DNA from: an uncultured Dorea sp.
GTDB lineage: Bacteria > Bacillota > Clostridia > Lachnospirales > Lachnospiraceae
Assembly (NCBI GenBank): GCA_910579335.1
Contig: CAJTUQ010000015.1
Coordinates: 1-19,021, forward strand
Direction: 5' to 3'
DNA: 19,021 nt
The translations under genes were made by a program, and so were the position numbers. This document shows, in pieces, positions 6,773-14,793 of the stretch. How positions within the stretch are numbered: the first letter of the stretch is position 1; every line of letters begins with the position of its first letter. Under the pieces are notes generated by a model, which ran no database searches, had not been told where the DNA came from, and saw only the letters and a list, made by a program, of their open reading frames with translations.

Positions 6773-7474
6773 TTAAGTCTCTGAGTCTCCATAATTTCCT
6801 TTAAGATACTTTTGGGTGTACAGACATACGGCAAAACATTTTCCGCATAAATCCGTCTCAATGCCTGTTGCTTTGTACATAACTTCCATCTGTTTTTCAA
6901 AGCACTTTTCCACATTGACGATTTTTTCTCTCTCCATGCCCGATTCCCATAATACTCCTTCCAATGCCTGCGCAGGACATTTTTCCACGCACAAGGAGCA
7001 TTGGCCGCACCGTGATGCATCAACCGGCTCATCACATTTTAAAGGGGCATTCGTCAATAAAGACGAGAGGCGTACTGCCGAACCAAACTCCTCTGTTACA
7101 AGCAGTCCGTTCTTCCCTATCCAGCCGAGTCCGGCTCTTGTAGCTACTGTTTTGTGCGGGAGCTTCGAACTTCTGTTCCAATCAATATCCACACGGTCTG
7201 TAGTCTGCGCATACGCGTCAAACCCCTTTTCCCGTAAAAATCTTTCCCCGTCTGACACAATCTTATTTAATTTATCATTCAAGGCGTAATACATTTCATA
7301 ATACTCTTTTGTAGGCGCATCCTTAAGCTCTCGAACAATCCGCTTCGGCACTGAAACTGCAACGGAAATGCCAATTCCGTAACGACGTTCCCCGATTCCT
7401 TTTAAGTCCCCGACCCCCACAAGCACCGCTCCGCTTTGCAGCAATAATCCCTTTAATTCCTCTGTCAAGTCCAA
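6773..7474 (-). CDS. QueG-like 4Fe-4S double-cluster protein
   Basis: Soluble Fe-S protein of 233 aa resembling the C-terminal part of epoxyqueuosine reductase. The segment ATRAGLGWIGKNGLLVTEEFG (residues 111-131, shown here in one short run) is the QueG family hallmark. Clusters follow at C156/C159/C162/C166-P, and a second set at C191, C210, C213 and C217. It is shorter than true QueG (about 310-380 aa), has no HEAT-like tail, and lacks the cobalamin-type N-terminal region, so it is better called a QueG-related reductase or electron carrier than the tRNA enzyme. Translation appears to start at TTG 7474, six bases after GGGAG. The partner is unknown. It is tightly coupled to DUF1877 downstream. 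Confidence 0.8.
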   Translation of the reverse strand: MDLTEELKGLLLQSGAVLVGVGDLKGIGERRYGIGISVAVSVPKRIVRELKDAPTKEYYEMYYALNDKLNKIVSDGERFLREKGFDAYAQTTDRVDIDWNRSSKLPHKTVATRAGLGWIGKNGLLVTEEFGSAVRLSSLLTNAPLKCDEPVDASRCGQCSLCVEKCPAQALEGVLWESGMEREKIVNVEKCFEKQMEVMYKATGIETDLCGKCFAVCLYTQKYLKGNYGDSET

Positions 7475-7513
7475 CTGCCTCTCCCTGCCCCTTTCTTTCC
7501 ATCTGTTTTACTT

Positions 7514-10003
7514 TTACCTTTTGGTCTTCACGGATTTCTTTCCTGACCAGTCCGAATATAGCTTTACTTTTTCCCCGTTTACTTTTACGGTCTTATATGT
7601 CCGGACTCTGACGTAATACTTTTTCTTTCCCTTTAATCTGGAAATCTTCTTTGAGACAGCGCTCTTTTTAGCAGCAGTAAGTTTTGTCGTCTTGCCTTTA
7701 AAGCTTTTGCTTGTACTGTACTGTATCTGATAACCGTCCATCTGTGCCGTCTGCTTTTTCCACGTCGCCTGCATACCCTTAGACTTTGCAGAAACCTTTT
7801 TAAGACTTGTTTTCTTCGGCCTTATCGTAAAGGTTTCTGACACTTTGCCGCTGTAATTCCCGCGAAACTCAATTACTGCCGTGTAGACGCCCGGATTCTT
7901 CCGTCCTTCCGAATAGGAAACCTGATAATCCGTTCCCGCATTCAGGGTTTTACCCTTACTATCCTGTACGGTCAGGGAAGGAGCCTTCATTCCCCCGTCA
8001 TAAGAAAAATCAGTCTTTCCCCATATAATCTGCGGACTGCTGATAACAGAAACTGCTCTGGCCGCCGAACACACTTTGCATACCTGCTGCACGCTCCCAT
8101 CGCCATTTATCGTTGCCGGCGTGCGCCTTTGCGTGTACTGATGGGCAGCTAAAGGTATTCTCTCTGTATAACTCTTTCCACAGCTGCAGGTATAGGTTCG
8201 GATTCCCACATCCGTGCAAGTCGGCGCTTTCGTCACTTTTCCCTGATAACTATGTGTGTGTCCTGAAGTATCTATATCCTCCGCATAAAGGCTCACACTG
8301 CATTCGGCCAGCACTTTATCTTTTAATGCCTTGATATCCCTTACAGTCCTTACCGGCGCATCCTGCGGCACGCTGCCGACGTCCTCCGAACAGAATAAAA
8401 ACGTGTAATCTCCCGGTTTCGCATTTTCATGCGCCCTCAGATAATATTTACCCGGTTCTTCCTCCAAGGCTCCAAGAAAAATGGCGGCGCCCCAGTCCGT
8501 TCTGTCCAAGATATCTTCTGAATCACTCTTCCAATAATCTGTCCGGATCCCGATTACGTATTCTAATCCATAATACATTTGCGCCATGATTTCATCATGG
8601 CTAAATTCACTGCCGTCTTCTTTTGTCCATTTCACTCCAAAATAGATTGTTTTATCCGGAATAATGTCGATATCTGTCTCCGATTCCTCATATGGAATCT
8701 TTTTTATGTTTACTTTTTCCGGTGCGGAAAGGATCTTTATCTCTCTGATTTCATCTATATCAGGCGTATCCCCTGTCACCATCCATCTGCCGTCTGTATA
8801 CGCAAGACCATATCCCTGATTTATCTTTTCCTGCGGCAATACGAAATTTTGTCCCGGCGCACTTGCGTTCTTGGAAATAATATAGTCTCTCCCTGCCAGC
8901 AGGATACCCGGAAACTGGCGGCTGCTTGTCTGAAACTGTGTGACGCCGCTCACCTGTCCATTGATTTCTAACCTGCCCTCTTGATTCAGTACAAGAATCC
9001 CCTGCAAAGCCGCCGAACTTGTCTCTCCCGAAAAATTACCGGATACTACCGCTGTCTTCAAACTATTAAAATCCAGACATGAACCATTTAACAGCGTAAT
9101 ATTCTGCAGTGTTCCTGTCATAGGAGCTAAATAGGCATTGTTTTTCAGTATAACATTCCCGATATTCCCAATTACCGCTTTTTCTAAAGAAACCGCCTCA
9201 ACCGTCATGGTCGTGCCCGCATTTCCGTAAAATTCCTTGGTTTGGACAGATTTACCTTCCGCTCCGTTAATCTTGATTTCCGCCGATGCATTTTTACTTG
9301 TGTCCACTCGGTCATAGATTGTCACTGGCGCGTCAATCGTTAATTTAGCATTTCCTGTGTAAGGGATCTTATTGTCGCTTCCTGCGTCATGTCCCATGTA
9401 AATTCCGGCAAACATTGTCTCACTATTCGAATTTTTCACCGTCAGGGAAGCATTGCCGCCAATCTGCGAACCGGTAAAGCCTCCCGCATACACTGTCGGA
9501 AGCAGTTCTTTCTCGGAACCTCCGAGAGGTCCCAGACTGCCGCCGCTGCCCTCCAGATAAGTATTCACGTTATCCAGGGTAAGACTGTGCCCCGCAAGAA
9601 AAATCTCACGATGCGGAACACTTCCCAATGCGCTGCTTGATTCAAAGCTTAAGTTTATATTCTGAAAACAGACTCCGTCTCCCTCCAGCTGAATCGGACT
9701 CCGGCAGCATATCTCACCGTCCCCGCTTCCTTTAATTATTGTATTCGCCGGAATCTTGACCGGAAGCATTCTGTTATCTTCTGCCGTATCTTTTCCGATA
9801 GTAATTAAGTTTGGCACAACAATCGGGCTTTGCTGCTGTTGCAGCGCATTCATAAACTCCTCTCTCGTCGTAACAGTAATGCCCCCGCTTTGAGCCTCCG
9901 GTCCGCTTTCCTGCGCCTGTGCCGCCGCCGGTATCTGCAATCCTCCAAACATCACCGATACAGCCGCCAGCACGCATAAATATTTTTTCATTTTTCCTTT
10001 CAT
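7514..10003 (-). CDS. Large secreted surface protein with beta-helix-like, zinc-ribbon-like and Fn3 regions
   Basis: Predicted exported protein of 829 aa. Residues 1-30 form a signal peptide: basic MKGKMKKY, hydrophobic LCVLAAVSVMFGG, then PAAAQA with a likely cut before QES. Residues about 40-390 contain recurring short strands and Asn/Gly turns (ASLTVKNSNSETMFAGIYMG, AKLTIDAPVTIYD) like right-handed beta-helix proteins. A different region spans about 400-580. Near 585-640 is the Cys-pair motif TYTCSCGKSYTE and a second pair VCKVC, common in clostridial surface proteins. The tail from about 727 is Fn3-like and very basic, ending in SVKTKR. No LPxTG, SLH or choline-binding repeats are seen, so attachment may be ionic or the protein may be released. 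The start at 10003 is chosen because GAGGAG is eight bases away; upstream ATGs at 10039 and 10009 have poor spacing. Confidence 0.78.
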   Translation of the reverse strand: MKGKMKKYLCVLAAVSVMFGGLQIPAAAQAQESGPEAQSGGITVTTREEFMNALQQQQSPIVVPNLITIGKDTAEDNRMLPVKIPANTIIKGSGDGEICCRSPIQLEGDGVCFQNINLSFESSSALGSVPHREIFLAGHSLTLDNVNTYLEGSGGSLGPLGGSEKELLPTVYAGGFTGSQIGGNASLTVKNSNSETMFAGIYMGHDAGSDNKIPYTGNAKLTIDAPVTIYDRVDTSKNASAEIKINGAEGKSVQTKEFYGNAGTTMTVEAVSLEKAVIGNIGNVILKNNAYLAPMTGTLQNITLLNGSCLDFNSLKTAVVSGNFSGETSSAALQGILVLNQEGRLEINGQVSGVTQFQTSSRQFPGILLAGRDYIISKNASAPGQNFVLPQEKINQGYGLAYTDGRWMVTGDTPDIDEIREIKILSAPEKVNIKKIPYEESETDIDIIPDKTIYFGVKWTKEDGSEFSHDEIMAQMYYGLEYVIGIRTDYWKSDSEDILDRTDWGAAIFLGALEEEPGKYYLRAHENAKPGDYTFLFCSEDVGSVPQDAPVRTVRDIKALKDKVLAECSVSLYAEDIDTSGHTHSYQGKVTKAPTCTDVGIRTYTCSCGKSYTERIPLAAHQYTQRRTPATINGDGSVQQVCKVCSAARAVSVISSPQIIWGKTDFSYDGGMKAPSLTVQDSKGKTLNAGTDYQVSYSEGRKNPGVYTAVIEFRGNYSGKVSETFTIRPKKTSLKKVSAKSKGMQATWKKQTAQMDGYQIQYSTSKSFKGKTTKLTAAKKSAVSKKISRLKGKKKYYVRVRTYKTVKVNGEKVKLYSDWSGKKSVKTKR

Positions 10004-10039
10004 GTGCATATCTCCTCTTTTTTTATTTATGGATTCCAT

Positions 10040-10486
10040 TTACATATCTATCCGGACATGCATCTTCCCTGCTTCCCTCCTAAGCTCAATAAACCGAAGC
10101 ATGTCTCTATATACTTCATCGTCATCTTCTATGTCAACCATTAGCCATCTCTGCCCGTTTCCTTCCTTTGTTTGACAGTAAATTTCCTGCAGCCTGTCCG
10201 TACAATCCGGCAATATCAATTCTGCCGCCTCTTTCTCCCTCGCGCCGATTACGACAAGCACTGTAAAATAAGACTCTCTTGGATATAAAGTACAAAGGTT
10301 TTTTCCTGACTTTTTGAATTTGATGTTCCATCCCGGTTCCCAGCTGCAGGAGCTGAACTCTATCTTTTCCCTGCAGCGAAACCTTTCCTTCATCTCCAGG
10401 CAGAATCTGTCAAACAACGGATTCCTGACATATCCGCACAGCTCCTCTAGCGAAGGGAAGTACCCTTCATCCTGTATATCAATCAT
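10040..10486 (-). CDS. DUF3788 family protein
   Basis: Soluble protein of 148 aa. It has the DUF3788 pattern: an N-terminal FPSLEELCGYVRNPLFDRFC, then WNIKFKKSGKNLCTLYPRES followed by YFTVLVVIGARE, and a C-terminal DVEYRDM-like segment, here DDEVYRDMLRFIELR. The family is usually a single small cytoplasmic protein of unknown function, often near transcriptional regulators or GNATs. The start at 10486 has GGAGG eight bases upstream. The stop codon is 36 nt before the start of the secreted protein. No catalytic residues are known to me. Confidence 0.82.
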   Translation of the reverse strand: MIDIQDEGYFPSLEELCGYVRNPLFDRFCLEMKERFRCREKIEFSSCSWEPGWNIKFKKSGKNLCTLYPRESYFTVLVVIGAREKEAAELILPDCTDRLQEIYCQTKEGNGQRWLMVDIEDDDEVYRDMLRFIELRREAGKMHVRIDM

Positions 10487-10518
10487 TCTCTCTGCCTCCC
10501 CTATACAACTTAATCGCC

Positions 10519-10983
10519 TTACGTACAGTTTGCCGCATCAATGGCAATGACAAGAAGCAGCGCCGTCAGCTCATCCTCCGGGTTCGGATACTCAATTACA
10601 TAGGTGTCTCCCCAGAGAAACAGTTCCTTAGAGATATGGGCGGCTATGCTCTGCCCTTTAAACACATCATACTCCCACCCCAGAAAATCTCCTTCTGCAT
10701 GCCATCCGTTAAAATCTATATCGTACTTTGGCCTGAACAGGGAAATTCTTTTCTCAATTCTCCCTATCGTACTTCCATTCACCTCTATCTCAAAAACCGG
10801 AAGTAATGACAAAGGCTTCTGCCGGATAACTCCTGCTTCTCTCTCCATAGCATCATATACATGAAGCATATGACCAAATGAAAAAAACTCTGCCTTCACA
10901 AAATATTTTACATTCCCGCTTTCATCGTACACATCATAAGTATCCGTCCATGAAAATACTCTCTGCTTAATCAACAGCTTCAT
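10519..10983 (-). CDS. LURP-one-related (YxjI-like) protein
   Basis: A 154 aa protein of the LOR/YxjI family, whose tubby-like beta-barrel is thought to bind membranes or lipids; no enzymatic role is known. It opens MKLLIKQRVFSWTDTYDVYD, typical for the family (KQKVFSWxDxFxVxD), and shows the regular strand pattern KYFVKAEFFSFGHMLHVYD, RIEKRISLFRPKYDIDFNG and AHISKELFLWGDTYVIEY, ending ALLLVIAIDAANCT. A GTG at 10992 would be three codons upstream, but ATG 10983 has GGGGAG eight bases away and matches the family start. The gene lies 33 nt before DUF3788 and 35 nt after the polyferredoxin. Confidence 0.86.
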   Translation of the reverse strand: MKLLIKQRVFSWTDTYDVYDESGNVKYFVKAEFFSFGHMLHVYDAMEREAGVIRQKPLSLLPVFEIEVNGSTIGRIEKRISLFRPKYDIDFNGWHAEGDFLGWEYDVFKGQSIAAHISKELFLWGDTYVIEYPNPEDELTALLLVIAIDAANCT

Positions 10984-11017
10984 GTCTATCACTCCCCATT
11001 CTAAAAAGCTTCTTCAA

Positions 11018-12292
11018 TCAATCGGCTTCTCTTTTATTATGCATGGATAAAATCCGATCCAGATACACCGACTTAAACTGTTTGCTCGCCAATGCCTGCT
11101 TTAACGGCGGCAGCTTTAAAATCGTCCCGAATACCGCGGCCATCGCCCTGTGATTTGCAAACGCCTGATTATCGAAAATCAAATTTTGCAGCGTTCCTTT
11201 TTCAATGGCTTGAAGAACAAACCTATGCGTACTATTCACCGGCGTAATCACCTGCACAGGCCTTCTCTCCAGTTCGATTGCCTTTACGGGACAATTTCTC
11301 GCACATACACCGCAGCCGAGGCAAATTTCTTCGTCAATGACAGGATGCTTCTCTTTCATAGAAACCGCCAATATCGGACATACCTTTTCACATTTCCCGC
11401 AGCCGATACATTTTTCCAGAGATACTTTCGGGATATAATTGGTAGTCGCCACCGGCTGCATAGGACTGAATCTTCGCGCCGCCTGCAGCGCCTCGCAGCA
11501 GCATCCGCAGCAGTTGCAGATAAACGCCGGATGCTCCCTGACATTTTCCCCTATCTGCACAAGATTGCTTTCATAAGACAGTTCCAGAACCTCTTTTGCC
11601 TCTTCTTTGGAAATAAGTCTCGCATAATCTCCGTGCTCCGCAAGGGAGCGCGCCACGTTATCAAAGGTCAGGCACACCTCCCAGGGTGCGTCTATCTCAC
11701 AGGGATGTCCGGCATGATACATCTTGTGACGGCAGTAACAGGTTCCAAGCCCGATGTACTTCGCCTCTTCGACAATATGCGTCGCCCTCTCATAGTCCAG
11801 GATATGATTCATCTTTTCATTTGTCAGCACCGGCTCCTGCACATACACTCGTCCGAGCCTTGTCTCCGTGGCAAAAAACAAGTCCTTTACAAAGTCTTCC
11901 TCCACATTCATATACTGATAGTAGAGCTCGCTTAAGTATTTCTGGTCGATATCTCCTCTTGTACGCATCAGGGCAAACTCGATAAAGCCCGCCATCGGAG
12001 GCGGCATCACAAACTGCCGCTCCCCGCGGTAATCCGAATCCACCAGAAGCGCTTTCTCACAGAGATGGTTCAACAGCCGCTCCGCTTTCGCCTCTGTCGT
12101 CCCCCACACTTTTGCCGCCCGTTTCAAAGTAAACGGACGGACAGGAAGCAGCGCCACCCATTTTGCTTCCTTTTCTGTATACAAAACCTGCAGAATCTTA
12201 TACAATGTCTCAGAAGCCGGCGCACCCTGCGTAAACCAATTAATGCGCTCCTCCAGATTCTTGTATGCGTCCTTTGTCGTCAGATGTCCCAT
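11018..12292 (-). CDS. Cysteine-rich polyferredoxin with N-terminal winged-helix-like region
   Basis: Soluble Fe-S protein of 424 aa. The N-terminal ~95 residues look like a winged helix (LLPVRPFTLKRAAKVWGTTE, AERLLNHLCEKALLV), then comes a middle domain with two unusual cysteine sets: GTCYCRHKMYHAGHPCEIDA (C185, C187, C198, plus C207) and ICNCCGCCCEAL (C259, C261, C262, C264-C266). Next are two classical 4Fe-4S motifs: C295/C298/C301/C305-P and C324/C327/C330/C334-P. The C-terminal ~80 residues are helical. The start at 12292 has GGGGAGG about six bases away. The gene follows the Fe-S aldo/keto reductase by 57 nt, a pairing that suggests the polyferredoxin supplies electrons to or takes electrons from the reductase. 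A sensor function is possible given the winged helix. Family seen in anaerobes, function unproven. Confidence 0.82.
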   Translation of the reverse strand: MGHLTTKDAYKNLEERINWFTQGAPASETLYKILQVLYTEKEAKWVALLPVRPFTLKRAAKVWGTTEAKAERLLNHLCEKALLVDSDYRGERQFVMPPPMAGFIEFALMRTRGDIDQKYLSELYYQYMNVEEDFVKDLFFATETRLGRVYVQEPVLTNEKMNHILDYERATHIVEEAKYIGLGTCYCRHKMYHAGHPCEIDAPWEVCLTFDNVARSLAEHGDYARLISKEEAKEVLELSYESNLVQIGENVREHPAFICNCCGCCCEALQAARRFSPMQPVATTNYIPKVSLEKCIGCGKCEKVCPILAVSMKEKHPVIDEEICLGCGVCARNCPVKAIELERRPVQVITPVNSTHRFVLQAIEKGTLQNLIFDNQAFANHRAMAAVFGTILKLPPLKQALASKQFKSVYLDRILSMHNKREAD

Positions 12293-12349
12293 ACTTCACC
12301 TCCCCAAAATCAATATCTGCTACGAATTTTCTTTGCAAAACACAATTTT

Positions 12350-13372
12350 CTATATCGCCTTCCCCGCTAAAACCTCTTTATAATCCTTATAATTCTTCTT
12401 CAAAAGATTCGGCGTGTCAAGGCCGTACGGACACTTCGACTTACACTGCCCGCATTCCACACATCCTTCAATCTTCTTCATCTTCTTCTGCGTCTCTTCA
12501 TTTAAAAAGTTAGCTGACACCGCCCGGCGGATAAGAAGTGACATTCTGGCACAATTATTAATCTCTATGCCTGCCGGACAAGGCATACAGTAGCCGCATC
12601 CCCTGCAGAAGTCCCCCTTAAACTCATCGACGTCCTTTGCTATCCTTGCGGCAATCTCACCCTCAAATTTCGGCGGCTCTTCCTGATAGGACAAAAATTC
12701 GTCAAGCTCGCTCTCCCGCTGCACGCCCCAAATCGGAAGTACATTGTCATATTCATTCATAAATGCATAGGCAAGCGCCGACTGGTTGATAAGGCCTCCG
12801 GCCAATGCCTTCATCGCCAGAAACCCCATGTCCTTTTCTTTGCACTGCACCGTCAGCTCCTTCTCATTTTCCGAGCTCAGATAGCTGAATGGGAACTGCA
12901 AAGTATCATAAAGTCCGCTCTGTACCGCCTCTTTCGCAACTTTAAGACGATGGTTCGTGATTCCGATATAACGTATCTTTCCCTGTCTCTTTGCCTCAAG
13001 CGCAGCATCATACAGCCCGTCCTCTCCGCCCGGCTTCGGACAGAACGGAGGATTGTGGAACTGGTAGACATCTATATAATCCGTCCGAAGCTTTTGGAGC
13101 GAAGTTTCCAAATCCTTCCAAAAGTCCTCTGCATTTTCCGCCATTGTCTTAGTCGTGATATAGATATGTTCCCTCACGTCAGAAAGCGCATATCCCAGCT
13201 TTTCCTCACTATCAGTATACGCCCTTGCCGTATCAAACAGGCGCACGCCGTTATCATATGCCTTTCTAAGGATTTTAGCAGCCTCCTCCATGCTTACACG
13301 CTGAATCGGCAGAGCGCCGAATCCATTCTTGTTGACAGTAATCTCTGTTCTTCCTAGCCTTACTTTGTCCAT
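12350..13372 (-). CDS. Aldo/keto reductase with C-terminal ferredoxin domain
   Basis: Oxidoreductase of 340 aa: an (alpha/beta)8 aldo/keto reductase barrel (residues 1-~245) and a C-terminal 4Fe-4S dicluster tail. The catalytic tetrad is complete: Asp47 and Tyr52 in LFDTARAYTDSE, Lys75 in ITTKT, His106 in YQFHNP. The tail has FCRGCGYCMPCPAGIEI and GCVECGQCKSKCPYGLDTP, the two cluster motifs. Such Fe-S AKRs are common in Clostridia and are thought to couple NAD(P)H or ferredoxin to carbonyl reduction; the substrate is unknown. The start at 13372 has GGAGAGAG upstream. A weak terminator-like hairpin lies between this gene and the macrodomain gene, so the AKR and polyferredoxin may form their own unit. 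Confidence 0.9.
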   Translation of the reverse strand: MDKVRLGRTEITVNKNGFGALPIQRVSMEEAAKILRKAYDNGVRLFDTARAYTDSEEKLGYALSDVREHIYITTKTMAENAEDFWKDLETSLQKLRTDYIDVYQFHNPPFCPKPGGEDGLYDAALEAKRQGKIRYIGITNHRLKVAKEAVQSGLYDTLQFPFSYLSSENEKELTVQCKEKDMGFLAMKALAGGLINQSALAYAFMNEYDNVLPIWGVQRESELDEFLSYQEEPPKFEGEIAARIAKDVDEFKGDFCRGCGYCMPCPAGIEINNCARMSLLIRRAVSANFLNEETQKKMKKIEGCVECGQCKSKCPYGLDTPNLLKKNYKDYKEVLAGKAI

Positions 13373-13423
13373 AATCTCTCTCCAATCCTGATTTTATATC
13401 TTCATCCAAATATCCCGGCGGAC

Positions 13424-13444
13424 AAAAAGATAAATCCTTATCTT
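13424..13444 (-). terminator. Weak terminator-like hairpin after the macrodomain gene
   Basis: On the minus strand, two bases after the macrodomain stop codon region, AAGATAA (13444-13438) pairs perfectly with TTATCTT (13433-13427) around a GGAT loop and is followed by TTT. Only one of seven pairs is G-C, so termination would be inefficient; it may mark the boundary between two transcription units. Confidence 0.35.
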
Positions 13445-13446
13445 CC

Positions 13447-14250
13447 CTACCGCATCAAATTTCTGTATATATGCAGATCCTCATCTTTAAATACATTAAA
13501 CACAACCCGCCTTAACCTTGACGCCGTCAAATAACGGTCTACTGTTTCTACCGCTATCTGCGCCGCAAGCTTATTCGGAAAATGGAACTCTCCCGTGGAT
13601 ATACAGCAAAATGCCATCGACTGAAGACGTTCTCTCTCTGCAAGAATCATGCAGCTTAAGTAACAGGAGCGTAGCTGCTCCTTCTGCTTTTCCGTAACGC
13701 TTACTCCCACGATCGGGCCTACCGTATGTATGACATGCTTCGCAGGCAGATTGTAGCCCTTCGTTATTTTCGCCCTGCCTGTCGGCTCCTCGTACCCCTG
13801 ACGCTCCATAATCTCTGCGCATTCATTGCGCAGCTGGATGCCCGCCGCCGAATGAATCGCATTGTCAATACAGCCGTGGCACGGCACAAAACAGCCAAGC
13901 ATCTGGCTGTTCGCCGCATTTACGATTGCATCGACAGAAAGTCTTGTTATATCTCCCTGCCAGATAGAGATTCTATCCGCATTTTTGACGCCGCTGCAAG
14001 GGTACTCGTCAGCCGCGGACGGAATATCTTTTAAACGCACAATTCCCTTTTTCTTCAGCTCCTCTTTTAACAATGTATCCTGAAGCTCAAGATATTCCGG
14101 GTCCGCCTCCCTAGGCCACCGCACATTCATCAGGCTTCTTAGGAGGCTCCGCTTCTCATGGTAATCCGCCGGCTCCATGATAGACGCATATCCGTCATTT
14201 TCCTTTTTCAGATAATGGATCAAAGTGCTGACCCGCTCTTCCCTCGTCAT
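13447..14250 (-). CDS. Zinc-type macrodomain, protein-ADP-ribose hydrolase
   Basis: Predicted hydrolase that removes ADP-ribose from proteins, 267 aa. The first ~85 residues are helical (RSLMNVRWPREADPEYLELQ is typical for this subfamily). The macrodomain (about 92-267) carries ISIWQGDITRLSVDAIVNAA, NAAN at 111-114, and the zinc-macro signature LGCFVPCHGCIDNAIHSAAG at 118-137. Later are TGRAKITKGYNLPAKHVIHT and ISTGEFHFPN, which close the ADP-ribose site. In Staphylococcus and Streptococcus this subfamily is encoded beside a SirTM sirtuin and lipoylation genes (GcvH-L, LplA2); none of these is here, so it acts alone or with a partner elsewhere. The start at 14250 follows GGGAGAG. It is 79 nt downstream of the prepilin peptidase. 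Confidence 0.9.
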   Translation of the reverse strand: MTREERVSTLIHYLKKENDGYASIMEPADYHEKRSLLRSLMNVRWPREADPEYLELQDTLLKEELKKKGIVRLKDIPSAADEYPCSGVKNADRISIWQGDITRLSVDAIVNAANSQMLGCFVPCHGCIDNAIHSAAGIQLRNECAEIMERQGYEEPTGRAKITKGYNLPAKHVIHTVGPIVGVSVTEKQKEQLRSCYLSCMILAERERLQSMAFCCISTGEFHFPNKLAAQIAVETVDRYLTASRLRRVVFNVFKDEDLHIYRNLMR

Positions 14251-14329
14251 AGCTTTTTCTCTCCCGACATAATAATACTGCTATATAAACCACTATATCA
14301 CGAATGCTAAAAAGACAGCAACAGATATT

Positions 14330-14749
14330 TTACCATCCATACCACATCTGCCACAACTTTTCTCCCCACAGCGCCCCTGCCGCCATACCTGCGGACAAAT
14401 AGGGACCAAACGCAAAGCGCCGCCCTCTGTACTCCTTTTTTCTTGCAATCAGGAGGACCCCATACACCCCCGCCGCAAAAACCGCAAGCACCGCCGACAC
14501 AATCGTGCTTTTCCACCCCAGAAACAATCCCGCCGCTGCCATCAGCTTGATATCCCCTCCGCCGAAAGCGCCGGGAATAATCAGTGCTGCCACAAGCATA
14601 GGCGCACTGACACACAGTGCGCCCGCAAGCCTTGACAAAAGTCCCGTCTCCGTCCCGGCAGACGCCGCCATAACCGCAAGCACGATAACCGCTATATGGC
14701 AGCCGTCATGAATCTCCCTATACTTTATGTCCTGATAAGATACCACCAT
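14330..14749 (-). CDS. Type IV prepilin peptidase (A24 family), short form
   Basis: Aspartyl membrane protease that cuts prepilin-type leader peptides at the cytoplasmic face. The 139 aa from ATG 14749 contain both catalytic aspartates: Asp7 in SYQDIKYREIHD and Asp66 in FGGGDIKLMAAAG, plus about four helices. It is the short form, without the N-terminal methyltransferase/zinc part. The ATG at 14749 leaves almost no helix before Asp7. The same frame is open upstream and encodes IRILLLAFFVVLMVV, a proper first helix, and an AAGGAGG lies nine bases before an ATT at 14779, so the real start may be this ATT or a CTG slightly upstream. It lies immediately after a DUF1048-like gene, probably in the padR unit. 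No pilin or secretion ATPase gene is in the window. Confidence 0.82.
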   Translation of the reverse strand: MVVSYQDIKYREIHDGCHIAVIVLAVMAASAGTETGLLSRLAGALCVSAPMLVAALIIPGAFGGGDIKLMAAAGLFLGWKSTIVSAVLAVFAAGVYGVLLIARKKEYRGRRFAFGPYLSAGMAAGALWGEKLWQMWYGW

Positions 14750-14793
14750 CAGGACAACGAAAAAAGCCAGCAGTAAAATCCTTATCTTCCTCC

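Noticed and set aside
11150..11935. 261-codon open frame on the plus strand
   Set aside because: Antisense to the polyferredoxin; composition (many Arg, His, Phe) is that of a shadow frame.
14251..14329. Possible promoter before the macrodomain gene (TTGCTG, 18 bp, TATAGT)
   Set aside because: Two mismatches in the -35 box and one in the -10 box with no supporting element; too weak to annotate.
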